A stretch of 7,116 bases of DNA. Source: Ruminococcaceae bacterium UBA7075. GTDB lineage: Bacteria > Bacillota > Clostridia > Oscillospirales > Acutalibacteraceae. The stretch is from positions 1,462 to 8,577 of the forward strand of contig DKZL01000008.1 in the NCBI GenBank assembly GCA_002493635.1. The letters are read 5' to 3'. Below, one piece after another: positions 1 to 5,648 of this stretch. The notes under the pieces are model-generated. The model ran no database searches and had not been told where the DNA came from. It saw only the letters and a program-made list of their open reading frames with translations. The translations under genes were made by a program, and so were the position numbers. Position 1 is the first letter of the stretch, and each line of letters opens with the position of its first letter.

Positions 1-1268
1 TTAGTCTTAGGCTCAATAGCAACACGGATAACAGGATCAGGGAATTCCATAGACTCAAGAATTACAGGGTGCTTCTCGTCACAGAGAGTATCACCTGTTG
101 TTGTATTCTTAAGACCAACAGCAGCAGCGATATCACCTGCATATACGCAGTCGATATCTTTTCTGTCGTTAGCGTGCATCTGAAGAATTCTACCCATACG
201 CTCGTTGTTGTCTTTAACTGAGTTGTAAACTGTTGTACCTGCTGAAACCGTACCTGAATAAACACGGAAGAAGCAGAGTTTACCAACAAACGGGTCAGTT
301 GCAATCTTAAATGCAAGAGCTGAGAAAGGCTCTTTATCAGAAGACGGTCTTTCAACTTCGTCGCCTGTATCAGGGTCAACACCCTTGATAGCAGGAACAT
401 CTGTTGGAGCCGGCATATAATCTACTACAGCATCAAGAAGCATCTGAACGCCCTTGTTACGGTATGAAGAACCGCAAGTTACAGGAACCATATCGTTGTC
501 GATAGTAGCCTTTCTGATTACCTTCTTGATTTCATCAACTGAAATATCTTCGCCGCCGAAGTATTTCTCCATAAGTTCCTCGTCGAGTTCAGCAACTGAC
601 TCAATGAGTTTCTCATGGTACTCGTTAGCGAGATCCTGCATCTCTGCAGGGATTTCCTCTTCACTATAATCTGTGCCGTCTTCGTTATGATAGATTTCAG
701 CCTTCATAGTTACGAGGTCAATAATACCTGAAAAATCGTTTTCAGCACCGATTGGGAGCTGAATAGGAACAGCATTACATTTAAGTCTGTCCTTCATCAT
801 CTGAACAACATGGTAGAAGTTTGCACCCATGATGTCCATTTTGTTGACATAAACCATTCTCGGTACACGGTAGTTGTCAGCCTGACGCCATACAGTCTCT
901 GACTGAGGCTCAACGCCGCCCTTAGCACACAATACTGTTACAGAACCATCAAGTACACGAAGTGAACGCTCAACTTCAACTGTGAAGTCAACGTGACCAG
1001 GTGTATCGATGATGTTGATTCTGTGCTGATCATACTGCTGTTTGCTTCCTTTCCAGAAAGCTGTTGTAGCAGCAGAAGTGATTGTGATACCACGTTCCTT
1101 CTCCTGAACCATCCAGTCCATTGTAGAAGCACCGTCGTGTGTTTCACCGATCTTGTGGTTTACGCCAGTATAATACAGGATACGCTCTGTTGTTGTGGTT
1201 TTACCGGCATCAATGTGCGCCATGATACCGATGTTTCTTGTTTTTTCAAGTGAAACCTGTCTTGGCAT
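1..1268 (-). CDS. fusA: Elongation factor G, N-terminal 422 residues (cut by window edge)
   Basis: EF-G is the ribosomal translocase GTPase; it acts in the cytoplasm and also works with RRF in ribosome recycling. The ATG at 1268 is fixed by TAGGAGGA at 1273-1280. The frame stays open to the window edge, giving 422 residues of about 690-700. The GTPase motifs are all visible: P-loop AHIDAGKT (17-24), switch I RGITIT (59-64), DTPGH (88-92), NKMD (142-145) and a G5 loop GSSYRNKG (266-273). The G domain with its insert runs to about residue 290 and domain II from about 300 to 400. The last visible residues (EFPDPVIRVAIEPKT) begin domain III, so domains III-V lie outside. It is the third gene of the str operon, 33 bases after rpsG, with no separate promoter seen. 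Position in the str operon and intact motifs favour canonical EF-G over an EF-G2 or TetM-type paralogue. Confidence 0.98.
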   Translation of the reverse strand, partial: MPRQVSLEKTRNIGIMAHIDAGKTTTTERILYYTGVNHKIGETHDGASTMDWMVQEKERGITITSAATTAFWKGSKQQYDQHRINIIDTPGHVDFTVEVERSLRVLDGSVTVLCAKGGVEPQSETVWRQADNYRVPRMVYVNKMDIMGANFYHVVQMMKDRLKCNAVPIQLPIGAENDFSGIIDLVTMKAEIYHNEDGTDYSEEEIPAEMQDLANEYHEKLIESVAELDEELMEKYFGGEDISVDEIKKVIRKATIDNDMVPVTCGSSYRNKGVQMLLDAVVDYMPAPTDVPAIKGVDPDTGDEVERPSSDKEPFSALAFKIATDPFVGKLCFFRVYSGTVSAGTTVYNSVKDNNERMGRILQMHANDRKDIDCVYAGDIAAAVGLKNTTTGDTLCDEKHPVILESMEFPDPVIRVAIEPKT

Positions 1269-1301
1269 AATATCCTCCTATTTAAACTTTCACGGGTTAA
1301 A

Positions 1302-1772
1302 TTACCATCTGTAATGTGCGAAAGCCTTGTTTGCTTCTGCCATCTTGTGAGTATCCTCACGCTTCTTGAATGCACCGCCGGTGCTGTTTGTGGCATCAAG
1401 GATTTCTCCTGCAAGTCTTTCCTTCATTGTCTTTTCACTTCTGGCTCTTGAGTAAGTTGAAATCCAACGAAGACCCAATGTCTGGCGTCTTTCAGGACGA
1501 ACTTCCATAGGAACCTGATATGTGGCACCGCCCACACGGCGAGCCTTAACCTCGAGAACAGGCATTACGTTTTCCATAGCCTGCTCGAAAACCTCAAGTG
1601 GGTTATTACCTGTCTTGTCAGCAATAATGTCAAATGCACCGTAAACAATCTTCTGAGCAACGCCCTTCTTGCCGTCGTACATAATGTTGTTGATAAGACG
1701 AGTTACAAGTTTTGAATTATAAAGCGGATCCGGTAATACGTCACGCTTTGCAATAGAACCTCTTCTTGGCAC
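1302..1772 (-). CDS. rpsG: 30S ribosomal protein S7
   Basis: S7 is a primary assembly protein of the 30S head; it binds the 3' major domain of 16S rRNA and lines the E site and mRNA exit. The start is GTG at 1772 (VPRRGSIAKR...). AAGGAGG lies at 1781-1787, eight bases upstream, and the product of 156 residues matches the family length. An in-frame ATG at 1844 would add 24 residues not found in S7 and would place the strong ribosome binding site inside the gene. Hallmarks are the basic N terminus (RR at 3-4), RRVGGATYQVP (78-88), EVRPERR (90-96) and the C-terminal KKREDTHKMAEANKAFAHYRW region (136-156). It lies between rpsL (157-base gap) and fusA (33-base gap). In E. coli S7 represses this operon by binding between rpsL and rpsG; whether the long gap here does the same is inference. 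Confidence 0.98.
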   Translation of the reverse strand: MPRRGSIAKRDVLPDPLYNSKLVTRLINNIMYDGKKGVAQKIVYGAFDIIADKTGNNPLEVFEQAMENVMPVLEVKARRVGGATYQVPMEVRPERRQTLGLRWISTYSRARSEKTMKERLAGEILDATNSTGGAFKKREDTHKMAEANKAFAHYRW

Positions 1773-1851
1773 TTTGCTTCCCTCCTTCACAATAATAGAG
1801 ATATCATAGGTACTCGAAAGCGACAAACTCCCGTATGCCAACAAGACATTC

Positions 1852-1886
1852 TACTATATATAGTAAAATTCCTGCCGCATAGCAGA
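1852..1886. other. Two adjacent small palindromes in the rpsL-rpsG gap
   Basis: TACTATATATAGTA (1852-1865) is a perfect 14-base palindrome. Seven bases away lies CTGC-N6-GCAG (1873-1886). Both fall in the leader of rpsG, upstream of its ribosome binding site. They could be protein operators, weak RNA hairpins or part of a ribosomal-protein feedback site. The first is pure A/T except for one C and one G, so chance is a real alternative. Confidence 0.35.
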
Positions 1887-1919
1887 ACTTAATAATTTAA
1901 GTCAAGAGAGTTTTGTCAA
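1876..1919 (-). promoter_or_regulatory. Candidate internal promoter upstream of rpsG
   Basis: The 157-base gap between rpsL and rpsG contains two -35-like boxes on the minus strand, TTGACA (1914-1919) and TTGACT (1900-1905). TTGACT is followed after 18 bases by TATGCG (1876-1881), which carries an upstream TG for an extended -10 (TGCTATGCG). TTGACA has an AATTAT at a 16-base distance. Neither -10 is close to consensus, so this is a moderate candidate for separate expression of rpsG-fusA. Confidence 0.35.
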
Positions 1920-1929
1920 TTCCTATTTT

Positions 1930-2346
1930 TTATTTTTTCTTTGGTCTCTTAGCACCGTACTTTGAACGGCTCTGCATACGACCATTTACGCCCTGAGCAT
2001 CGAGTGTACCACGAACGATATGGTAACGAACACCAGGTAAATCCTTAACACGGCCACCACGAATAAGAACAACGCTGTGCTCCTGAAGGTTGTGACCTAC
2101 GCCGGGGATATAGGAACTAACTTCAATTCCGTTAGAAAGTCTTACTCTGGCAATCTTTCTGAGTGCTGAGTTAGGCTTCTTTGGTGTAGCTGTCTTTACA
2201 GCAGTACAAACACCTCTCTTTTGTGGGGAGCTCTGGTCAATAGCAACACGCTTCTTTGAGTTCCAGCCTTTCAAAAGTGCAGGAGCCTTTGCTTTCTTTT
2301 CGGAAACAGTTCTGCCCTTACGTACCAACTGGTTAAATGTAGGCAT
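1930..2346 (-). CDS. rpsL: 30S ribosomal protein S12
   Basis: S12 sits at the 30S decoding centre and shapes tRNA selection accuracy. The start is ATG at 2346 (MPTFNQLVRKGR), with AAGGAGGA at 2354-2361 and a seven-base spacer. The product is 138 residues, equal to the Bacillus-type length and longer than the 124 of E. coli. A longer in-frame start at 2442 adds 32 residues foreign to the family. Visible hallmarks are SPQKRGVC (40-47), TPKKPNSALRK (54-64), GHNLQEHSVVLIRGGRVKDLPGVRYH (84-109) and a basic tail. Lysines K56 and K101, the positions where streptomycin resistance changes usually occur, are unchanged, so the protein looks wild type for that trait. D102 is the residue that RimO methylthiolates in other species. 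It is the first gene of the operon, with its own promoter; rpoC is not upstream. Confidence 0.98.
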   Translation of the reverse strand: MPTFNQLVRKGRTVSEKKAKAPALLKGWNSKKRVAIDQSSPQKRGVCTAVKTATPKKPNSALRKIARVRLSNGIEVSSYIPGVGHNLQEHSVVLIRGGRVKDLPGVRYHIVRGTLDAQGVNGRMQSRSKYGAKRPKKK

Positions 2347-2450
2347 TAATTTGTCCTCCTTCCTTAAAATATGTTTAGAAATTGAAAAACTTCGTACGAC
2401 ATTGCTTTTCCCGAAATTGGGCATAATTATACAATGTCCCACGATTTATT

Positions 2451-2480
2451 ATTATATAGCAACGGATTACCGTTTGTCAA
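2451..2480 (-). promoter_or_regulatory. Promoter of the rpsL-rpsG-fusA operon
   Basis: TTGACA (2475-2480) and TATAAT (2451-2456) are both perfect sigma-A hexamers, separated by 18 bases. The predicted start of transcription near 2444 leaves a leader of about 98 bases before the rpsL ATG. Directly upstream of the -35 lies an A-rich run (TTAAAAAATAC in minus sense) that resembles an UP element, as expected for a ribosomal protein promoter. A second TATAAT at 2426-2431 has no matching -35. Confidence 0.8.
2461..2474. promoter_or_regulatory. Inverted repeat inside the rpsL promoter spacer
   Basis: AACGG-ATTA-CCGTT is a perfect five-base inverted repeat with a four-base centre. It fills 14 of the 18 bases between the -35 and -10 of the rpsL promoter. 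A dyad in this position is where a repressor, or an activator that untwists an over-long spacer as MerR-type proteins do, would bind. No regulator gene is present in the window, so function is inference and chance is possible. Confidence 0.4.
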
Positions 2481-2486
2481 GTATTT

Positions 2487-2599
2487 TTTAACCGCTTCAC
2501 AAGTTTTCCTTAATATTAACCTTTATCGCCCGAAGATTTACTTCAGCTTATTATTAAACTTCATAACACACTAATAAAAGATAAATTATAGTTTATTTT
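2487..2599. repeat. Interspersed repeat copy 1 (upstream of rpsL)
   Basis: This ~113-base unit is nearly collinear with the copy at 6981-7092. Shared blocks in order on the plus strand are CCGCTTCAyAAGTTT, TTAATAT-TAACC, CCCGAAGAT-TACTTC, TTCATAACrCACTAATAAAAG and TAAATTATAGTTTATTTT. By eye identity is about 85 percent with two small gaps. Its left end lies only about six bases beyond the -35 of the rpsL promoter. It carries no reading frame of note. Confidence 0.85.
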
Positions 2600-2600
2600 T

Positions 2601-2699
2601 TCAGCCGCTTCATAAGTTTAAATTAATTTGTAACCGTTGCAAGCCGAAGTACCCCTTCGGGTCGCAACCGTCACATACTAAACCAAACTTATGAAGCGT
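2601..2699. repeat. Interspersed repeat copy 2, rearranged into a large palindrome
   Basis: The left half matches the family (CAGCCGCTTCATAAGTTT, TTAAT, GTAACCGTTGCA). The right half is instead an imperfect inverted copy of the left. CGCTTCATAAGTTT (2606-2619) pairs perfectly with AAACTTATGAAGCG (2685-2698). The centre is a CCGAAG-TACCC-CTTCGG hairpin (2644-2660) flanked by partly paired GTTGCA/GCAAC arms. The whole ~95-base stretch could fold into one long stem on either strand. Its right edge touches the stop codon of the DUF2752 gene (2701-2703). After the stem the minus strand is A-rich rather than T-rich, so it is not a classic intrinsic terminator. It may be a non-autonomous mobile element (MITE-like) or a stabilising 3' hairpin. 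Confidence 0.75.
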
Positions 2700-2700
2700 C

Positions 2701-3069
2701 TTAAAGGTTTCTTATTATACCGAACAAAAGCAAAAGGACAATCAGCACATACAACGTGACTGATTGCCCTAAACTTAATTTTTGTGAACCTGTTTTTATA
2801 TATCTGAAAATAATTGTAATTGCCAGAATCAAAAACACAGGCGACAGAACAAACAAAGCAGCGTTGTAATGAAAAGCCGACTCAAAATCCAGATTGATAA
2901 GTGAAATAATCATTCTTGATACTCCGCACCCCGGACAGTTAAGCCCCGTCAGAGTGTGAAAATAGCAAGGGATTCCTATTCCTGTAAATCTGTAGAATAT
3001 TATGTAAGCTATACCGAACGCTATTATTATTCCAAACAGAAATAATACTTTCTTTGCTCTTTTTCTCAT
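2701..3069 (-). CDS. DUF2752-family small membrane protein
   Basis: This 122-residue protein matches the DUF2752 pattern. A basic N terminus leads into a first membrane segment (about 8-27), followed by IPCYFHTLTGLNCPGCGVSR (33-52) with the family's CPGCG-x-x-R signature, and two more hydrophobic segments (about 70-90 and 103-119). Cysteines C35, C45 and C48 could bind metal or form a disulfide, but the biochemical role of the family is unknown. The ATG at 3069 lies only nine bases after the stop of the DUF4234 gene and has no good ribosome binding site of its own (TTTCTGAAA precedes it), so translation is probably coupled. The gene ends at a large palindromic repeat. The family call is firm on the motif; no function is claimed. 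Confidence 0.85.
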   Translation of the reverse strand: MRKRAKKVLFLFGIIIAFGIAYIIFYRFTGIGIPCYFHTLTGLNCPGCGVSRMIISLINLDFESAFHYNAALFVLSPVFLILAITIIFRYIKTGSQKLSLGQSVTLYVLIVLLLLFGIIRNL

Positions 3070-3078
3070 TTTCAGAAA

Positions 3079-3420
3079 TTAAACAAGATTGTTAATTTCA
3101 TTCTGAACAAGCGCATAAGTAATTAATCCGCCTGTTACAAGATAGAGAATGATGTACAAAACACCGCTGTTGCTTGAAGGAATTCCACGAGAATTCTTTA
3201 TGTTATCAAGACTTTCGCCGCATTTGTAAGCCCAGTAAAGACCGTAAATTCCGCATGTTACAATTGCCAAAAGTAAAGCCACACCGCCGGATGTAGCATT
3301 CGGCTTACCTGAAAGCTTGTTAAGATCGTTTGTAATCATAACAAACCAAACAAGTCCGAAAATTCCGCATGTGACAATAGAAAGAACAATGTACAATGCG
3401 ATACTTCTCTTTTCGATCAT
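3079..3420 (-). CDS. DUF4234-like small membrane protein
   Basis: The start is ATG at 3420, because GGAGGT lies at 3427-3432 with a seven-base spacer. An ATG at 3435 would swallow that site. The 113-residue protein has three hydrophobic segments (about 7-29, 47-66 and 86-105). The first two carry the same motif, SIVTCGIFGLVWF (14-26) and AIVTCGIYGLYWA (52-64), and the third keeps a weaker VTGGLITYAL (95-104). This internal repetition and the polar loop after the first segment (NDLNKLSG) fit the DUF4234 family, whose function is not known. It is the first gene of a two-gene unit with the DUF2752 protein, driven by a perfect consensus promoter 34 bases upstream. A TM2- or CD225-like small membrane protein is the main alternative label. 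Confidence 0.8.
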   Translation of the reverse strand: MIEKRSIALYIVLSIVTCGIFGLVWFVMITNDLNKLSGKPNATSGGVALLLAIVTCGIYGLYWAYKCGESLDNIKNSRGIPSSNSGVLYIILYLVTGGLITYALVQNEINNLV

Positions 3421-3453
3421 TTTATGTACCTCCATTTATTATAAGATGTTTCC

Positions 3454-3482
3454 ATTATATTGAACATTGCATATTTTGTCAA
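3454..3482 (-). promoter_or_regulatory. Perfect-consensus promoter of the DUF4234-DUF2752 unit
   Basis: TTGACA (3477-3482), a 17-base spacer and TATAAT (3454-3459) match the sigma-A consensus exactly. The predicted start near 3447 gives a leader of about 27 bases with a strong GGAGGT. No obvious operator dyad overlaps it, so strong constitutive expression is the simplest reading. Confidence 0.88.
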
Positions 3483-3603
3483 TATATATCAAACAAAATC
3501 GCAAAAAATATATTGTGCATCAAAAATTAATAATTAAAATCATACTAAATTGCGCTTTATTCATCGGTATTTTAATCCACAATATTGACTTGTCTAAAAT
3601 TAA

Positions 3604-4938
3604 TTATGATTTGACCGGCTTATATTTTAATCTGATTAACCGTGCAGCATACAATATAAGCATAAAGCACCAAGCCAAGCCCTCTGCATAGGCGATTATC
3701 ATATTTCCGCAAACATCCGCAAGCACATATGAGGCAATAATTCGCACAACAAGCGACAATATGCCTGCAATGCTTGAATAAACAACATCTCCCACACCCT
3801 CTATGTAACCCCGTACAGCCATAGCCAGTCCGTACACAATGTAAAAGCACGCAATGCTTGCAAAAAAGCTTTGCCCAATATTTACAACAGGCTTGCTCAC
3901 ACCGAATATCGATATGAGATAGCCGCCTGTCGGAATGACAATAATACTTATAACAGCTGAAACGGCTGTCATCATTACAATACCTACAAGCAAAACCTTT
4001 TTGGCTCTCTTCAAATTTCCTGCGCCGTAATTCTGTGCAACAACAGTCGATATGCCCGACCCGAGGTTGATAATCGGCAAAAGAATTATTGAATCGACCC
4101 TGTATGCCGAGGTTATGGCGGCAACAGTCTGTGTGCCGAAGCCGTTCATAAAATTCTGGAGAAGCAAAGCACCGACCGCCGTTATGCTTAATTGTATCAT
4201 AGGAGGAACGCCGAACCTTATACCGTCAGACATTACAGAAAAATCGAAGGATTTTTTGCCTATACGGAACCGAAGGACACTGTGCCTTCTGATTGTATAT
4301 ATTACCATAAACACTGTCATTACAATTTGTGAAGCCACCGTTGCAGCGGCTGCGCCCTTCACTCCGTAATGCAAAACTGCAACAAACAGCACATCAAGCA
4401 CAACATTCAATACTGATGAAATAAGCACGGCATAAAAAGGAGCCTTTGCATCACCTATTCCTCTGAGTGCCGCTGAACAAACATTATACACAGCTAAAAA
4501 CGGCACTCCTGCAAAGATAATTCTTATATAGTCTTCAGCAAGGCTTATGGTTTCGGGAGTAGTGTTCATTAACCTGAGAAGTTGTGAAGAAAAACACGCT
4601 CCCAATACAGAAAACACCGTAAATGCAACTCCCATTATAACTGCAAAGGAAGATAACAATCGGGGAAGATATTCGTAATCTCCTGCGCCGTATTTCTGAG
4701 CAAAGAGAATATTAAGACCAATAGTAAAGCCCGTTATTGCAAGCACTAAAAAATTTATGACCGTAGTTGTCGAGCCTATTGCGGCAAGCGCAACCTCACC
4801 CTCGGTATTGCCCACAATAAAAGCGTCTGCCCAGCTGTAAAGCTGCTGCAAAATTCCGCTTAATATCAGCGGCAGGCTGAAACGGATAAGTTCCGCTGTT
4901 ATGCTGTCCGATTTTTTATTTAACTCGTTTTCTACCAA
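3604..4938 (-). CDS. MATE-family multidrug/small-molecule exporter
   Basis: This 444-residue protein has about 12 membrane segments in two homologous halves. MATE pumps of the NorM/DinF/MepA type expel cationic compounds or metabolites using a Na+ or H+ gradient. The half-repeat signature appears twice, as AQKYGAG (80-86) and AQNYGAG (301-307). ALRGIGDAKAPFY (157-169) and AVRGYIEGVGD (374-384) are also matched across the halves. The N-terminal PLILSGILQQLYSWADAFIVG region (23-43) is typical. The only reasonable start is TTG at 4938; the open frame begins a few codons upstream at TGA and holds no ATG or GTG. The nearest purine run is AAAAAAAGGG, rather far away, so translation is likely coupled to the methyltransferase gene, which it overlaps by 23 bases. 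No terminator is seen between its stop and the next promoter. The substrate cannot be read from the sequence. Confidence 0.93.
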   Translation of the reverse strand: MVENELNKKSDSITAELIRFSLPLILSGILQQLYSWADAFIVGNTEGEVALAAIGSTTTVINFLVLAITGFTIGLNILFAQKYGAGDYEYLPRLLSSFAVIMGVAFTVFSVLGACFSSQLLRLMNTTPETISLAEDYIRIIFAGVPFLAVYNVCSAALRGIGDAKAPFYAVLISSVLNVVLDVLFVAVLHYGVKGAAAATVASQIVMTVFMVIYTIRRHSVLRFRIGKKSFDFSVMSDGIRFGVPPMIQLSITAVGALLLQNFMNGFGTQTVAAITSAYRVDSIILLPIINLGSGISTVVAQNYGAGNLKRAKKVLLVGIVMMTAVSAVISIIVIPTGGYLISIFGVSKPVVNIGQSFFASIACFYIVYGLAMAVRGYIEGVGDVVYSSIAGILSLVVRIIASYVLADVCGNMIIAYAEGLAWCFMLILYAARLIRLKYKPVKS

Positions 4939-5503
4939 AATATCTACAAACCCTTTTTTTGTATTTCAAATAATCATCACCAAAGGCGATCAGCATATGA
5001 TCCTCCTCAACATTTACAATTTGTAAATGCAGCATTAATGCGGCAAGCAAAGAAAGTACATACAGTGTCAGATTAAAAAACATCATCACCATACCAAGAT
5101 ACACCAAATCAAAACCGAGAAAGGCAGGATTTCTGCTTATGCTGAATATTCCGTTTGTAACAAGCTCGGTTTTATCCGTCTCTGAAACACCTGCCCGCCA
5201 GCTGTCACGCATAGTGAAAACTGCCGTAATAAAGATGACAACTCCGATTACCGCAATAACCGCTCCTGCAATTCTTGCCCATAAAGGCAGATAAGAAGTT
5301 ACTAAAACAATGCTTGCAACCTCTGCTATCGGCACAAGAATGGTAGCAATCTTCATTGTACATTCAACAAACTTTACAAACCCCGTTTTTCCCTTGCCTA
5401 TATGGTCGGTTACAATGCCCTTTTTCCTTTGCGCAATCATCTTGCAAAAATAACAGCCGTAAAACGCAAGCAATATAGCTATTCCAATTATTCTGAAAAT
5501 CAT
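4916..5503 (-). CDS. Isoprenylcysteine methyltransferase-like membrane protein
   Basis: Starting at ATG 5503 this is a 195-residue protein. AGGTGA at 5509-5514 sits five bases upstream, which favours this over an in-frame GTG at 5512. Four to five hydrophobic segments are visible, at about 2-22, 48-68, 74-97 and 129-157. The C-terminal half carries the ICMT/PEMT-like pattern: RNPAFLG (124-130, in place of RHPxYxG), then VEEDHMLIAFGDDYLKYKKRVCRY (165-188), the acidic/tyrosine segment that contacts S-adenosylmethionine in the family. It probably methylates a small molecule or lipid at the membrane; bacterial members rarely act on prenylated proteins. It overlaps the MATE gene by 23 bases, which suggests co-expression. 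A palindrome and direct repeats lie 30-60 bases upstream of the start. Family assignment is good; the substrate is unknown. Confidence 0.82.
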   Translation of the reverse strand: MIFRIIGIAILLAFYGCYFCKMIAQRKKGIVTDHIGKGKTGFVKFVECTMKIATILVPIAEVASIVLVTSYLPLWARIAGAVIAVIGVVIFITAVFTMRDSWRAGVSETDKTELVTNGIFSISRNPAFLGFDLVYLGMVMMFFNLTLYVLSLLAALMLHLQIVNVEEDHMLIAFGDDYLKYKKRVCRYFGRKRVK

Positions 5504-5531
5504 AAACGTCACCTTTTCTTTTTTAAGGCTC

Positions 5532-5564
5532 TACTGCATATCAATAGTATGCATATCAACAGTA
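5532..5564. promoter_or_regulatory. Candidate operator upstream of the methyltransferase-MATE unit
   Basis: The ten-base word TGCATATCAA occurs twice, at 5535-5544 and 5550-5559, offset by 15 bases. The same stretch contains the inverted repeat TGCATA-N7-TATGCA (5535-5553) and is flanked by TACTG/CAGTA arms (5532-5536 and 5560-5564). It sits between the upstream terminator and the methyltransferase start, where the promoter must be, although I find no convincing -35/-10 pair. MarR- or TetR-type regulators of efflux pumps use dyads of this size, so a repressor site is a reasonable inference. Confidence 0.45.
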
Positions 5565-5579
5565 AATAAAAATAAATAT

Positions 5580-5614
5580 CCGATAAGCTTGTGAAATAAT
5601 TCACTGCTTATCGG
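5580..5614 (-). terminator. Intrinsic terminator downstream of mrp
   Basis: CCGATAAGC (5580-5588) pairs perfectly with GCTTATCGG (5606-5614), and inside it GTGAA-ATAA-TTCAC forms a second five-base stem. On the minus strand the stem is followed by ATATTTATTTTTATTT, a T-rich tract, which fits termination of the mrp transcript. The plus side is also T-rich (CTCTGTTTATTTG), so it could work in both directions. No gene on the plus strand needs it. Confidence 0.75.
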
Positions 5615-5648
5615 CTCTGTTTATTTGTTTTATTTTACATAAACCTTA

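Noticed and set aside
62..1253. Several reading frames of 69-112 codons opposite or alongside fusA
   Set aside because: They are shadows of the conserved EF-G frame, with no family features.
1773..1844. Upstream in-frame start giving S7 a 24-residue extension
   Set aside because: The extension is foreign to S7, and the perfect AAGGAGG at 1781-1787 serves the GTG at 1772.
1930..2346. Streptomycin-resistant S12 allele
   Set aside because: K56 and K101, the usual resistance positions in Bacillus-type numbering, are wild type.
2392..2399. TCGTACGA palindrome in the rpsL leader
   Set aside because: An eight-base palindrome alone is too short to support a site.
2347..2442. Upstream in-frame start giving S12 a 32-residue extension
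   Set aside because: It begins at the predicted transcription start and lacks family similarity. AAGGAGGA at 2354-2361 fits the ATG at 2346.
2601..2699. Large palindrome as a classic intrinsic terminator of DUF2752
   Set aside because: In the direction of transcription the stem is followed by an A-rich run, not a T run. It may still affect the mRNA end.
3421..3435. ATG at 3435 as start of the DUF4234 gene
   Set aside because: It would place the GGAGGT ribosome binding site inside the coding region; the ATG at 3420 is correctly spaced from it.
3467..3691. 74-codon plus-strand reading frame covering the MATE 3' end and spacer
   Set aside because: It is lysine/isoleucine-rich translation of AT-rich DNA. 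It overlaps the conserved MATE C terminus and a strong minus-strand promoter, and has no ribosome binding site.
3620..4369. Reading frames inside the MATE gene (minus 3620-3850 and plus 4052-4369)
   Set aside because: They overlap conserved MATE sequence in other frames and show no domain or start signal.
5504..5512. GTG at 5512 as start of the methyltransferase gene
   Set aside because: It has no ribosome binding site at a workable distance, whereas AGGTGA precedes the ATG at 5503.
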